NCBI RefSeq assembly: GCF_008084145.1
Contig: NZ_VSDO01000001.1
Coordinates: 882,840 to 946,839, forward strand
Direction: 5' to 3'
Origin: Paenibacillus faecis
GTDB lineage: Bacteria > Bacillota > Bacilli > Paenibacillales > Paenibacillaceae
Length of the DNA: 64,000 nt
Below, piece after piece: positions 17,206-26,484 of the stretch (the stretch's first letter is position 1; every line of letters starts with the position of its first letter). The position numbers were made by a program, and so were the translations under genes. The notes under the pieces were generated by a model. The model ran no database searches and was not told the origin of the DNA. It was given only the letters and a program-made list of their open reading frames with translations.

Positions 17206-18264
17206 TCAATGGACATGAGCCCGACGTGCGATCACTTCCGCCGAATATTCGTGTACATAATCGGTTAACTCGCGAAGCTTCTCGAGCGAGGCCTCGGGGA
17301 ACAAGCCGTGCCCCAAGTTAAAAATATACCCGGGGGCTTCCGTCCCCTGATCGATCAATTCCTTGGCGTACTGTTTAATGGTATCCATAGGGGCGGTTAG
17401 GATGTACGGATCGAGATTGCCCTGTACGGCAAACTTCCCTTCCAGACGCCGGCGCCCTTCGGAAATCGATACCCGCCAGTCAAGTCCGATCACATCCGCC
17501 TGCAGTTTCGTCAAGGTAGGCAGCAGTTCACCGGAGCTAACGCCGGGAAAATAGATTTTCGGTACATCCAAATCGTCAAGTTCGGCAAAAATACGGGTAA
17601 TCGTAGGCAGGACGTAACGTTCAAAATCCTTCGGCGCCAGCGCTCCGACCCAACTGTCGAACAGCTGGAACGCTTTGCCGCCGCTGTTCACATGCGCTCG
17701 CAAGTAGGTGATGACCATATCGCCAAGCTTGGCCATCAGCTTATCCCAAAGCTCGGGTTCCCCGTACATGAGGCTTTTCGTGCGTATGTAACTTTTTGAC
17801 GGACGACCTTCGATCAAATAGCTGGCAATCGTGAAGGGCGCGCCGGCAAACGTGATTAGGGGCACCTCCAGCTCCTTGTCCAACAGCTTGATCGTCTCCA
17901 GAATGTGGGACAGGTCCCCTTCCACGTCGATCGGTTTCAGGCGCTCGATATCTTCGCGCGTTCGAATCGGATTGTCGATGACGGGTCCGATATTCTTAAC
18001 GATATCAAAATCGATGCCGATTGAAGCAACCGGATTCATGATATCGGAATACAAAATAGCCGCATCCACGCCCAGCTTGCGCACCGGCATCATCGTAATT
18101 TCCGCCGCAAGCTCGGGCTGCCGGCAAATTTCGAGCAGACTGTATTTCTCTTTAATCTTCCGGTATTCCGGATCGTATCTTCCCGCCTGACGCATGTACC
18201 AAACCGGAAGACGGTCTACCTCCTGCTTCCGGCAGGCGCGGATAAACCGATCGTTATAAGCCAC
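17206..18264 (-). CDS. hemE: Uroporphyrinogen decarboxylase
   Basis: Converts uroporphyrinogen III to coproporphyrinogen III in heme synthesis. The N-terminal signature RLPVWYMRQAGRYDPEYR and the downstream ITFAGAPFTIASYLIEG block are intact, as is LFDSWVGALAP. The frame opens at 18327, but I place the start at GTG 18264 because GGAGG lies eight nt upstream and the protein then begins VAYNDRFIRACRKQEV, as in homologues (352 residues). A good promoter lies about 35 nt upstream. It is the first gene of hemEH and is divergent from an MFS gene. Confidence 0.95.
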   Translation of the reverse strand: MAYNDRFIRACRKQEVDRLPVWYMRQAGRYDPEYRKIKEKYSLLEICRQPELAAEITMMPVRKLGVDAAILYSDIMNPVASIGIDFDIVKNIGPVIDNPIRTREDIERLKPIDVEGDLSHILETIKLLDKELEVPLITFAGAPFTIASYLIEGRPSKSYIRTKSLMYGEPELWDKLMAKLGDMVITYLRAHVNSGGKAFQLFDSWVGALAPKDFERYVLPTITRIFAELDDLDVPKIYFPGVSSGELLPTLTKLQADVIGLDWRVSISEGRRRLEGKFAVQGNLDPYILTAPMDTIKQYAKELIDQGTEAPGYIFNLGHGLFPEASLEKLRELTDYVHEYSAEVIARRAHVH

Positions 18265-18298
18265 GAGTATAGCCTCCAATCTTAAATCTCTAATATAT

Positions 18299-18327
18299 AT
18301 TATGCCCTTTTTAAAAGTAAGTAACAA
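18299..18327 (-). promoter_or_regulatory. Sigma-A-type promoter of hemEH
   Basis: Minus-strand TTGTTA (18322-18327) and CATAAT (18299-18304) are separated by 17 nt. Its position fits the GTG start at 18264 and argues against the longer upstream start. Confidence 0.65.
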
Positions 18328-18451
18328 CTGTCACACCGGTTTGTCCCATGACAATCGTATGACAGAGCGGCCCGGGCGGCCCGTCGAAATTGTGATATAC
18401 TTATAAGAATTGTTTAAAATGCCTGTTATTCGGAAAGGAAGTGAAAGCACT

Positions 18452-19663
18452 TTGAAATCATGGAAAGTCAATGTCATTGTGCTTTGGTTCGGCTCATTTC
18501 TGGTCAACGCGGGAATGACGATGATCACCCCGTTTTTATCGCTGTATCTGGCCAGAAACCTAAACGTTCAGGGCGAGCACGAGATCGGCATTTGGGCCGG
18601 GATGATCTTTGCCGCCAACTTTGCTACATCTTTTATTTTTCAGCCGTTGTGGGGCAAGCTTGCCGATAAATATGGACGAAAAATCATGCTGCTGCGCTCG
18701 GGCTTCGGAATGGCGATCGTTATATCCCTCATGGGCTTTGCCACGGCGCCTTGGCATTTGCTGGCGCTTCGCTTGTTGAACGGGACGATCTCCGGGTTCA
18801 ACCCGGCCGCCGTCTCGCTCGTATCGGGCACCGCGCCCAAAGAACGGATGGGCTTCGCCATGGGGACGATCCAGTCCGGAAACGTGGCCGGAACCATTCT
18901 CGGCCCGCTGATCGGGGGACTTTTGGCGGAATGGGTCGGCTTTCGCCCGATCTTTTACATCACCGGGACTCTGCTGTTCTTGGCCTCCGTCCTGGCCTGG
19001 CTGTTCGTGCGGGAAAACTTCGACCGCGAAGAGGCGGCGCATACCCCGCAAATCTCGGTGCTGCAAGGCTTTGTCGAATTGAACAAAACGCCGCAGCTCA
19101 CGGCGCTCTTCGCCGTGACCTTCCTGCTGCAATTCGCGATGCTGAGCCCGATGTCCCTGCTGCCGATCTACGTGGAGAAGCTTCACGGCGTCCCCACGGA
19201 TGTGGCGTTCTGGGCCGGTTTCGTCAGCGCCGTCACGGGGATCTCCAACATGATCACCTCCCCGATCCTCGGCCGCGTCAGCGACAAGGTCGGGGCGCAC
19301 CGGATTTTGACCTTCTGCCTGATCGGAGCCTCCATCACCTTGATTCCGCAGGCGTTCGTGCAATCCGTCTGGCAGCTTATCCTCGTGCGGTTCCTGATGG
19401 GTGTCTTCATGGGCGGCCTGCTGCCCAGCGTCAACGCGCTCATCCGCTTCTACACGCCGGACGGAATGGAGAGCCGCGCGTTCGGTTTCAACAGCAGTAC
19501 GCTGGCCCTCGGCAACATGCTCGGCTCGCTGATCGGAGGCTTTCTCTCCGGCTTCATCGGCATCGAAGGCCTCTTTATCGTCTCCGGTATCCTGCTGCTG
19601 GTCAATACCGCCTGGGTTCGCTGGAAGCTCTACGCTCATCCGAAACACGCCGCGTTCAAATAG
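18452..19663 (+). CDS. MFS multidrug-efflux-type transporter
   Basis: A 12-TM major facilitator of about 403 residues. Motif A is complete (GKLADKYGRKIMLLRSG), and motif C-like glycines occur in TM5 (GTILGPLIGGLLAE), which is typical of drug:proton antiporters of the MdtG/TetA/NorA branch. The frame extends to ATG 18410, but that codon has no ribosome site; TTG 18452 has AAAGGAAGTG about eleven nt upstream and is preferred. It is divergent from hemE and followed by a strong terminator. The substrate is unknown. Confidence 0.87.
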   Translation: MKSWKVNVIVLWFGSFLVNAGMTMITPFLSLYLARNLNVQGEHEIGIWAGMIFAANFATSFIFQPLWGKLADKYGRKIMLLRSGFGMAIVISLMGFATAPWHLLALRLLNGTISGFNPAAVSLVSGTAPKERMGFAMGTIQSGNVAGTILGPLIGGLLAEWVGFRPIFYITGTLLFLASVLAWLFVRENFDREEAAHTPQISVLQGFVELNKTPQLTALFAVTFLLQFAMLSPMSLLPIYVEKLHGVPTDVAFWAGFVSAVTGISNMITSPILGRVSDKVGAHRILTFCLIGASITLIPQAFVQSVWQLILVRFLMGVFMGGLLPSVNALIRFYTPDGMESRAFGFNSSTLALGNMLGSLIGGFLSGFIGIEGLFIVSGILLLVNTAWVRWKLYAHPKHAAFK

Positions 19664-19680
19664 ACGCGACGGACATGGAA

Positions 19681-19719
19681 AGCCCGCCCGATATACTTAA
19701 ATTACCGGGCGGGCTTTTT
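19681..19719. terminator. Bidirectional terminator between convergent genes
   Basis: AGCCCGCCCG pairs perfectly with CGGGCGGGCT and is followed by TTTTT on the plus strand. It separates the MFS gene from the convergent O-methyltransferase gene. Confidence 0.85.
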
Positions 19720-19747
19720 GCGCCTGCTCCGCTCTTCGCGAAGGCGG

Positions 19748-20377
19748 CTACTTCACGATAGCAAGGGCCAGACCGTCGTAAGCCGGCAGCATCGTGCTGA
19801 GCAGACGCTCGTCGGTGGCGATCATTTCGTTGAACTTGCGGATGGCCTGAACCGATGGGCCGTTTTTGTCCGGGTTCAGCGTTCGTCCGCGGAGCAGGGT
19901 GTTGTCGCCGGCGATAATCGCCCCGGGCTTCGCCAGCCGGATGGCATATTCCAGGTAGACGGGGTAGTTTTCCTTATCGGCATCGATCAGAAACAGATCG
20001 AACTGCTCTCCCCGCTCCGCCAACCGCTCCAGGCTGTCCAGAGCCGGACCCACCATATACTCCGCAAGCCCGCCAAAACCGGCAGCCTCCAGATTCCGTC
20101 TGGCCAGAGCGGCGTTGGCCTCCTTGAGCTCCAGGGACAGAAGGCGGCCTCCCTCCGCGAGCCCGCGGGCCAGGCAGATTCCGCTGTACCCGCCGAGCAC
20201 GCCGATCTCCAGAATGGAGCGGGCTTTGGAGACGGTCGCAAGCAGGGTTAACAGCCGCCCGTACCCCGGCGCAATCGACACGTCGTTCATCCCGCTCTCT
20301 TTAATCGACTCGGTCACCTTCCTGAGAACCTCGTCCTCCCGATATAAATCCTCACTGTATTGTTCAGGGGTTATCAT
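19748..20377 (-). CDS. SAM-dependent O-methyltransferase
   Basis: A 209-residue class I methyltransferase of the PF01596 (catechol/caffeoyl-CoA OMT-like, YrrM-type) family. Motif I is ILEIGVLGGYSGICLA; the acidic end of strand 2 is LLSLELKEAN; the metal-binding region is FLIDADKENYPVYLEYA with GAIIAGDNTLLRG downstream. I chose ATG 20377, which has AAGGAG ten nt upstream; the frame extends further without a ribosome site. It stands alone. The substrate is not predictable. Confidence 0.9.
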   Translation of the reverse strand: MITPEQYSEDLYREDEVLRKVTESIKESGMNDVSIAPGYGRLLTLLATVSKARSILEIGVLGGYSGICLARGLAEGGRLLSLELKEANAALARRNLEAAGFGGLAEYMVGPALDSLERLAERGEQFDLFLIDADKENYPVYLEYAIRLAKPGAIIAGDNTLLRGRTLNPDKNGPSVQAIRKFNEMIATDERLLSTMLPAYDGLALAIVK

Positions 20378-20479
20378 TCCCGCACACTCCTTTTTCCTTG
20401 TCCGTTCGCGATTTTCGGTTTGTATCTTCATAGACATTGTCCTATACTGAATTGTATGGTTTTTACACGGGAACCACAA

Positions 20480-20917
20480 GAGAATCGGGCGACGTGAGGC
20501 CCCAAAAGACCGCTATTTCACATCAAAGAGCCAAATTCGACAAAATGCCGCCGCAAACGACCCTTATCCACCCGCCCGGCTTCAAAGGGAGGCGGGTACA
20601 GCCATGGACCCCTCAGGTTAATCCAGCGCTGGTGCAAATAGCGGGAATAGTTCCCGTTATTTTGGGATATATGCGGCTGCGGAAACAATTAGCGGGAAAA
20701 GCTCCAGCTAAATCGCCTGAATTTATCAAAAGCGGTGATCAGGACGTGAAATAGATGGAACTTTTCCAGCAAAATCCGATCCAAGGGCCATCGAGAGGAA
20801 AATTACCGGGAGATTTTCCCGTTAATCAGCGGCTAAGCTTGGGTAGATGGAGAAATCATCTTGCTAAACTTGCCGATCGAGTTGCCAAACCAATGAACAT
20901 GGAGTTGATAAACAGAA
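20480..20917. repeat. Gene-free region with CGCTATTTC-type intergenic repeats, copy 2
   Basis: No gene is supported. At 20503-20580 the sequence CAAAAGACCGCTATTTCAC, followed by AATTCGACAAAATGCCGCCG, aligns with 34152-34205. At 20635-20665 AAATAGCGGGAATAGTTCCCGTTATTTT forms a hairpin, and GCGGGAAAA and TTTTCCCGTTAAT elements follow. Short frames over this DNA (20437-20754, 20755-20970) show no coding signature. Confidence 0.6.
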
Positions 20918-22069
20918 ATGCCGGGACAAGGACAATTGGAATTGATCGCCACCGCGCCGATGGGGCTTGAAGCCGTCGTAGCGCGCGAGCTTAAAGATTT
21001 GGGTTATGAGGAGATGGTCGTGGAAAACGGCCGGGTTACGTTTAAAGGAGACCTGTACGATATTTGCCGCTGCAACTTGTGGCTCCGCACCTCCGATCGG
21101 GTTCTGATCAAGATGGGCGAATTCACCGCGCTCACCTTCGACGAATTGTTTGAAGGCACAAAGGCGCTGCCCTGGCAGGACTGGATTCCGGTTCACGGCG
21201 AGTTTCCCGTCGAAGGCCGATCGCACAAATCCCAGCTCAGCAGCGTGCCCGCCTGCCAGGGGATCGTCAAAAAAGCCGTCGTCGAGAAGTTGAAGGAGAC
21301 CTACCGCAACGACTGGTTCCAGGAAAATGGACCGCGTTACGTCATCGAGATCAATCTGCTGAACGACAAGGCCCTGCTGACGCTCGACACGACCGGCCCG
21401 GCGCTGCACAAGCGCGGTTACCGCAAAGTGGCTACGGAAGCGCCGCTCAAGGAAACGATGGCCGCCGCGATGATCCTGCTCAGCCGCTGGCATCAGAACC
21501 CGTCGCGGCCGTTTTACGATCCGTGCTGCGGATCGGGCACACTGCCCATCGAAGCCGCGATGATCGGCTGGAATATCGCGCCGGGCCTGCGGCGCACCTT
21601 TAACTCCGAGGCCTGGCCGGTTCTGCCGGAGCCGCTGTGGCAGGAGGCTCGCGAGGAAGCGATCGATGCCGTGAAGGACGATATTCCGCTGAATATCGCG
21701 GGGAGCGACATCGATCCGAAGGCGATCGAGATTGCCCAGGCCGCGGCCAAGAGCGCGGGTCTGGCCAAGGAGATCGCCTTCAAGACTCTGCCGGCTGTCC
21801 AAATCCAGCCGGAGGGAGAGTACGGCGTGATGATCACCAATCCCCCGTACGGCGAACGGATCGGGGAAGAGAAAGAAGTACGCCGGTTGATCGGCCAGCT
21901 GGGCCGCGTATACGCCGAGCTGCCGACCTGGTCTTTCTTCGCACTGACGCCGACCAAACAGTTCGAGCATGATTTTCAGCGCAAAGCCGACAAACGGCGC
22001 AAATTGTTCAACGGACGGATTGAATGCCAATACCTGCAGTATCTCGGACCCCTTCCCCCGCGGCATTAA
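20918..22069 (+). CDS. THUMP-domain 23S rRNA (guanine-N2)-type methyltransferase
   Basis: A 383-residue RNA methyltransferase of the RlmL N-terminal/YpsC type. Residues 1-165 hold the ferredoxin-like and THUMP domains (LIATAPMGLEAVVARELKDL at the start). The catalytic half has SAM-binding DPCCGSGTLPIEAAM and the IAGSDIDPKAIEIA strand, and the N6/N2-G-type catalytic motif MITNPPYGERIG. It modifies a 23S rRNA guanine by homology. Length equals single-domain YpsC rather than the two-domain E. coli RlmKL. The ATG follows a weak ribosome site. It is upstream of and co-oriented with the LTA synthase-like gene. Confidence 0.92.
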   Translation: MPGQGQLELIATAPMGLEAVVARELKDLGYEEMVVENGRVTFKGDLYDICRCNLWLRTSDRVLIKMGEFTALTFDELFEGTKALPWQDWIPVHGEFPVEGRSHKSQLSSVPACQGIVKKAVVEKLKETYRNDWFQENGPRYVIEINLLNDKALLTLDTTGPALHKRGYRKVATEAPLKETMAAAMILLSRWHQNPSRPFYDPCCGSGTLPIEAAMIGWNIAPGLRRTFNSEAWPVLPEPLWQEAREEAIDAVKDDIPLNIAGSDIDPKAIEIAQAAAKSAGLAKEIAFKTLPAVQIQPEGEYGVMITNPPYGERIGEEKEVRRLIGQLGRVYAELPTWSFFALTPTKQFEHDFQRKADKRRKLFNGRIECQYLQYLGPLPPRH

Positions 22070-22118
22070 GCTTCGGGTGGAGGGTTTCTCCATTTTTTCG
22101 GAAAGGGGCGTCTAATTG

Positions 22119-24050
22119 ATGGCCGTCTTTTTAAAACTGAAGCGTCATTCGGGGTACGTCCTGTTCATCGTCGTCCTATTGTTGAAACTTAAACTGTTGC
22201 ACGCCAACCTCCACGCCCAGAATATAGATATGAACAAGCTCGACCATCTCATCGCGACCGGTTCGCTGATGCTGGCTTCCTTCTGGACGCTATGGCTCCC
22301 GCGCCGGGGCCGGACGATCGCTCTGGCGGTCTTGAACGTGCTGCTGACCGTGCTGATTTTCGCGGACCTGGTCTATTACCGCTATTTTGCGGACTTCATC
22401 ACCGTGCCCGTCCTGTTTCAAGCGGGCCAAGTGGGGGAATTGGGAGAGAGCATCCGCTCCCTCCTGCATCTCTCCGATCTCTGGCTTGCGGCCGACTGGC
22501 TATTATGGCTGGTCTTCGTTTTGGTTATGCGCGTTATGCCGGGATATCGACGCCTGGAAAAAAAATCGGGAACCACCGCCGGCTTCAAAAATCGCGCGAA
22601 AGACCGCACCCAGCCGATCTCCCGTTTTGTAGGGGGACTCGCCGTCTTTGCCTTGGGCTTCGTGCTCACGTTCGGTCCGATCCGCCATTATACGAAAACA
22701 TGGGCCACGGGGCTTTTTGAAGGCGGCTGGTGGAATATTTCGCTGTACAATGTGACCGGGCTGCTCGGTTTTCACGGCTACGACATCTACCGGTATGCAA
22801 AGGAGCATATGGGCGGTGAAACAAGGATGACGGAGCAGGAAAAGAACGAGATGCGGGACTGGTTCGCGAAGCAAGCGGAGGCCCGCAATGAAACCAACGA
22901 GAGTTTCGGCGCCTACCGGGGCAGCAACGTTCTCGTCGTACAGGTGGAAGCCTTTATGAACTTCATGATCGGCCGCGAAATCGGCGGACGGGAGATCACG
23001 CCGAATTTCAATAAACTGATGAAGGAAAGCTTGTATTTCAGCAATTATTATCATCAGACAGGACAGGGACGGACTTCGGATGCCGATTTCTCCTCCCAAA
23101 GTTCCCTGCACCCGCTTCCCACCGGCTCGGTCTTCGTGCGGTATCCCGATCACCGCTATGACGTCCTGCCGCAAATTTTGGGAGAACGCGGATACGAAAC
23201 CGCCGTTTTCCATGCTTACGAGGGCAGTTTCTGGAACCGTAACAACATGTATAAAGCGATGGGGTATGACCATTTTTACAGCAAAAAGGACTTCACCATG
23301 GACGAGCCGCTAGGCTGGTCGCTGGGGGACAAATCGTTTTTCCGCCAATCGCTGGAGCTGATGAGCAAGGAATCGCAGCCTTTTTATTCTTTTTTGATCA
23401 CGCTCTCCAGCCATCATCCGTACTCCCTTCCCGCCTCGGTCAGAGAACTGGATACCGGGGAGTTCAAAGATACGATCTTCGGCAATTATCTCGAATCGAT
23501 ACATTACGCCGATGCAGCCTTGGGCCAGTTGATCGAGGGGATGAAGGAGAAGGGGATTTGGGACAATACGATCCTGTATGTGTACGGCGATCATGATAAT
23601 TCCATTCCGGATAAAAAAGACTACGAGCGCTTTTTGGGAAGGCCGCTGACCGAGCTTGATATGCATCAAATCATGAATCAGGTCCCCCTGCTCGTGCATC
23701 TGCCCGGCGGCAAAGCAGCCGGCGTGGACAGCAGGCCGTCGGGCCAGCTTGATATGGCTCCTTCGCTTTTGCATCTGCTGGGCGTCCCCACGGACGGGTA
23801 CTATATGATGGGCAACAACCTGTTCGCGTCCGGGACCCCTTTTGTCGTTCTCCGGTCCGGCGCCTTTACCGACGGGAAACTGTATTATATTCCGTCCCCG
23901 GACAATCTGTTCGAGAACGGCGCCTGCTATGAACTCGCTACCCGAACCGAAACCGGGATCGAACCGTGCCGGGTTCCGTACGAGCGCGCCAAGAAACAGC
24001 TGCAAATTTCGGACAGACTGATTACGGAAGATTTGATTCCTCAGTTGTAG
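22119..24050 (+). CDS. LTA synthase family sulfatase-like membrane protein
   Basis: A 643-residue protein with about five N-terminal membrane helices (to residue ~205) and a large extracellular sulfatase-fold domain. The latter contains the NVLVVQVEAFMNFMIG start, the GRTSDADFSSQSSLHPL block with the nucleophilic threonine position, HAYEGSFWNRN, and metal-site VYGDHDNS. Family members polymerise glycerol phosphate into lipoteichoic acid or act as LTA primases (LtaS/YfnI/YqgS/YvgJ). Which role applies cannot be told. The start is ATG 22119 with AAAGGGG ten nt upstream; TTG 22116 adjoins it. Confidence 0.92.
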   Translation: MAVFLKLKRHSGYVLFIVVLLLKLKLLHANLHAQNIDMNKLDHLIATGSLMLASFWTLWLPRRGRTIALAVLNVLLTVLIFADLVYYRYFADFITVPVLFQAGQVGELGESIRSLLHLSDLWLAADWLLWLVFVLVMRVMPGYRRLEKKSGTTAGFKNRAKDRTQPISRFVGGLAVFALGFVLTFGPIRHYTKTWATGLFEGGWWNISLYNVTGLLGFHGYDIYRYAKEHMGGETRMTEQEKNEMRDWFAKQAEARNETNESFGAYRGSNVLVVQVEAFMNFMIGREIGGREITPNFNKLMKESLYFSNYYHQTGQGRTSDADFSSQSSLHPLPTGSVFVRYPDHRYDVLPQILGERGYETAVFHAYEGSFWNRNNMYKAMGYDHFYSKKDFTMDEPLGWSLGDKSFFRQSLELMSKESQPFYSFLITLSSHHPYSLPASVRELDTGEFKDTIFGNYLESIHYADAALGQLIEGMKEKGIWDNTILYVYGDHDNSIPDKKDYERFLGRPLTELDMHQIMNQVPLLVHLPGGKAAGVDSRPSGQLDMAPSLLHLLGVPTDGYYMMGNNLFASGTPFVVLRSGAFTDGKLYYIPSPDNLFENGACYELATRTETGIEPCRVPYERAKKQLQISDRLITEDLIPQL

Positions 24051-24134
24051 AATACGGCAGCTCAGGAATACCATCTGTAACGTGGCAAAAGGCCGGCCGG
24101 GTTCCGCTTGAAACCTGGTCGGCCTTGGCTCACC

Positions 24135-24974
24135 TTAAACTTCTCCGCTTTCCGCGCAGCCGCTTCGTCTTCTCTCCGTTCCGCCCTTCTGCCGGGCTAT
24201 ATCATGCGCCGTGTATAGCGGATGACGGTACCTGCCTTTGGTCATCGATTTGGTTTTCCGGATTTGGATAGCTTGGCGCGGACAATAATTGATGCAGGCG
24301 AAGCAAAAATAACATTCCGTCCCTTCTTTCCAAATCGGCCTGCCCTCCTGCTGCTCAATTTTCCCGGACAAGCACACTTTCGTACACAGGCCGCATCCGA
24401 TACAACGGTCGTCGGCATAAAATTTTTTGTCCGTATGCAGATAATCCGTTTTGCGCAAGACCACCGACAAAGCCGGAAAAAGCAGCTTTTTTCTCCAAAA
24501 CGACTTTTCCGAGTTCGTCGCGTGCACTTCTTCCCTGTTTCCGATGGCTGCCGCTATCGGTTCCAGCTTGACCCGCGCTTCCGCGCACAATCTTTCTATG
24601 AGCGCCTGATCGGGCGTATCCGCGATATGGCAAAAATTGTTGGGCATATCGATAAACCAGTGGGCGTTCAGCGCCCTTTCTTTTTTTTGAAGCAGACGAT
24701 CCATATCCCGAAACACATGGCAGGGAGAGCCTCCCCGCGTGGCTATGGCAAAAAGATAGGAGGGCTGCTCCAGATTTATTTTCTCCAAAAAATATTTAAC
24801 CGGCGCCGGCATCGTAAACGCGTGAACCGGAAAAACGAAACCCACGACATCGGCTTTAATGGAATAGTCCGTTACTTGGATGATCGGTACAACGGTAGAC
24901 TCGGGAAACGATTTGTGCAGCTCCTGGGCGATAAACAGCGAGTTGCCCGTTCCCGAAAAATAAAAAATCCGCAT
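24135..24974 (-). CDS. EFR1-family ferredoxin (flavodoxin plus two 4Fe-4S clusters)
   Basis: About 279 residues. The N-terminal ~160 residues form a flavodoxin-like domain (RIFYFSGTGNSLF FMN-phosphate loop; VGFVFPVHAFTMPAPV). The C-terminal part has two ferredoxin motifs, CIGCGLCTKVC and CYFCFACINYCP, each with a distal cysteine. Such proteins shuttle electrons between flavin and iron-sulfur centres. The frame also opens at ATG 24983, which overlaps the SDR stop by four nt (ATGA). It is the last gene of a TetR-SDR-EFR1 unit. The basic C-terminal tail (GGTERRRSGCAESGEV) is unusual. Confidence 0.88.
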   Translation of the reverse strand: MRIFYFSGTGNSLFIAQELHKSFPESTVVPIIQVTDYSIKADVVGFVFPVHAFTMPAPVKYFLEKINLEQPSYLFAIATRGGSPCHVFRDMDRLLQKKERALNAHWFIDMPNNFCHIADTPDQALIERLCAEARVKLEPIAAAIGNREEVHATNSEKSFWRKKLLFPALSVVLRKTDYLHTDKKFYADDRCIGCGLCTKVCLSGKIEQQEGRPIWKEGTECYFCFACINYCPRQAIQIRKTKSMTKGRYRHPLYTAHDIARQKGGTERRRSGCAESGEV

Positions 24975-24979
24975 GCTCG

Positions 24980-25723
24980 TCATACCGCCGTATATCCCCC
25001 ATCCACCATCAGGCTGGTTCCTGTGATGAATGAAGCGTCGTCACTGGCCAGAAACAGAACCGCTTTAGCGATCTCCTCAGCCGTACCCAATCGGCCTGCG
25101 GGGTGCAAACCTATGAGGTAGTTCTTGACCTCCTCGCCCAAGCGGTTGATCATCGGCGTATCGACATATCCCGGACATACGGCGTTTACGCGGATATTTC
25201 TGGCCGCGTAAGCTACCGCCGTAGATTGGGTCAGCATTTTGACCCCGCCTTTGGCGGCCGCATATGCACTGACTCTCGCTTTCCCGACATGGCTGTGGAC
25301 CGAGCCGCAATTGACGATCGCGCCGCCGTTCCCCTGGCTCAGCATTTGCTTGATCGCGTATTTGTTGCAAAGAAACACACCGGTCAGGTTTATATCAACG
25401 GCAAGCTTCCAATCCTCAAGGCTTAACTGGTCCGTCGGGCCATCGGCCCCGACACCGGCGTTGGCGAACAGAATATCCAGCTTGCCGTAACGTTCGACGG
25501 TTTTCTCCACCATCCGCTCGACCTCACCCTCTTGGGTCACGTCCGTTTTTATAAAACTTGCGACAAGTCCGCTTTTTGTTAATTCATCCGCCAGCATCTC
25601 TCCTTCCTCGGATAAATCGGCAATAGCCACCTTGGCTCCTTCCCCCGCGAACAATCGGGCTGCCGCGGCGCCGATCCCGCCGGCTCCTCCGGTAACAATA
25701 ACGACCTTTTGCTGAAATCTCAT
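24980..25723 (-). CDS. SDR family NAD(P)-dependent oxidoreductase
   Basis: A 247-residue short-chain dehydrogenase. The dinucleotide motif is GGAGGIGAAAARLF (from residue 12), with NNAG replaced by FANAGVG, the catalytic Ser in NCGSVHSHVG and the Tyr-x3-Lys in AYAAAKGG. It ends with the conserved ITGTSLMVDGGYTAV. D30-A-D in VAIADLSEEG suggests NAD(H) preference. GGAGG lies nine nt before the ATG. A TetR-type operator lies 23-34 nt upstream of the start. It is translationally coupled to the EFR1 gene. The substrate is unknown. Confidence 0.92.
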   Translation of the reverse strand: MRFQQKVVIVTGGAGGIGAAAARLFAGEGAKVAIADLSEEGEMLADELTKSGLVASFIKTDVTQEGEVERMVEKTVERYGKLDILFANAGVGADGPTDQLSLEDWKLAVDINLTGVFLCNKYAIKQMLSQGNGGAIVNCGSVHSHVGKARVSAYAAAKGGVKMLTQSTAVAYAARNIRVNAVCPGYVDTPMINRLGEEVKNYLIGLHPAGRLGTAEEIAKAVLFLASDDASFITGTSLMVDGGYTAV

Positions 25724-25741
25724 AACATCCGTCCTCCAATT

Positions 25742-25770
25742 TAATCTAACTAGTTATTTATATTTAAAGC
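25742..25770 (-). promoter_or_regulatory. Operator and promoter region of the SDR-EFR1 genes
   Basis: CTAACTAGTTAT (25746-25757) on the plus strand is a near-perfect inverted repeat. On the minus strand it follows directly a TATAAA -10-like element. It matches the site at 26485-26496 upstream of the tetR gene in 10 of 12 positions or better. Confidence 0.65.
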
Positions 25771-25794
25771 GAAAATATGGCCAAGCTCCCTAAG

Positions 25795-26460
25795 CTACAG
25801 GATACTTGGCTCCATTACGCCGTAAATAACGAATTTTGCGATCTGTTCTCTAAACTGTTCCTGCGTCATCGGCGGCATACGGTCATCCGGAAAAATCTCG
25901 CTAAATCTCCGGAAAGATTGGAGGAAAGGGATTACCGTATTCATCAGAATCATCGGCACCATCATCGGTTCCATGTCCCGTCTGATTATTCCATTCTTCT
26001 TCGCCGCCAAGGTCAATTCATACAACCGGGGAAAATCATCATCCGGATTGTAGGCGATTTGCTTCCACGTCTTCCAGTTCTCAGCGGCTTCCCAGGCGAA
26101 TATTTTCAAATAACGGGGATGATCCGTCAATAGCTGATAGGAAAAGTCAATCACCTGTTCAAGCAGCTGTCGGAACTTGTCCGGGTCCGAAGCGGTTGTC
26201 TCATCCTTAAGCAGGTCCCCAACCCGCTCTTCCGACATTTTGTTTCCGAACAGGTCCGCCCGCTTGACCACCTCCGTATAAAGTCCCAACTTATCTTTAA
26301 AATACTGATAGATAAGACTTTTGTTATAGCCCGCCGCATCAGCAATCGCATCGATTCGCGTAGCGGAGTATCCATGTTCCGCAAACAGCTCTTCCGCCGC
26401 ATCAAGAATGATCGCTTTAGTGCGGGCGGCATCGTAAGTCCTCTTCTTTCTTTCGGTCAT
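25795..26460 (-). CDS. TetR/AcrR family transcriptional regulator
   Basis: About 221 residues. The N-terminal TetR HTH runs AIILDAAEELFAEHGYSATR, then IDAIADAAGYNKSLIYQYFK (recognition helix region), as in most TetR repressors. The C-terminal ligand domain is unassigned (LMNTVIPFLQSFRRFSEIF). Three ATG codons sit together; the third (26460) is best spaced from GGAG. A strong promoter and a 12-bp palindrome lie immediately upstream, and a matching palindrome precedes the SDR gene 72 nt downstream. This implies autoregulation and control of SDR-EFR1. Confidence 0.9.
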   Translation of the reverse strand: MTERKKRTYDAARTKAIILDAAEELFAEHGYSATRIDAIADAAGYNKSLIYQYFKDKLGLYTEVVKRADLFGNKMSEERVGDLLKDETTASDPDKFRQLLEQVIDFSYQLLTDHPRYLKIFAWEAAENWKTWKQIAYNPDDDFPRLYELTLAAKKNGIIRRDMEPMMVPMILMNTVIPFLQSFRRFSEIFPDDRMPPMTQEQFREQIAKFVIYGVMEPSIL

Positions 26461-26484
26461 CATCATCTTCTCCACTAAAATAAA

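Noticed and set aside
20864..22093. 409-codon ORF opposite the THUMP methyltransferase
   Set aside because: Antisense shadow; the plus-strand frame carries all catalytic motifs.
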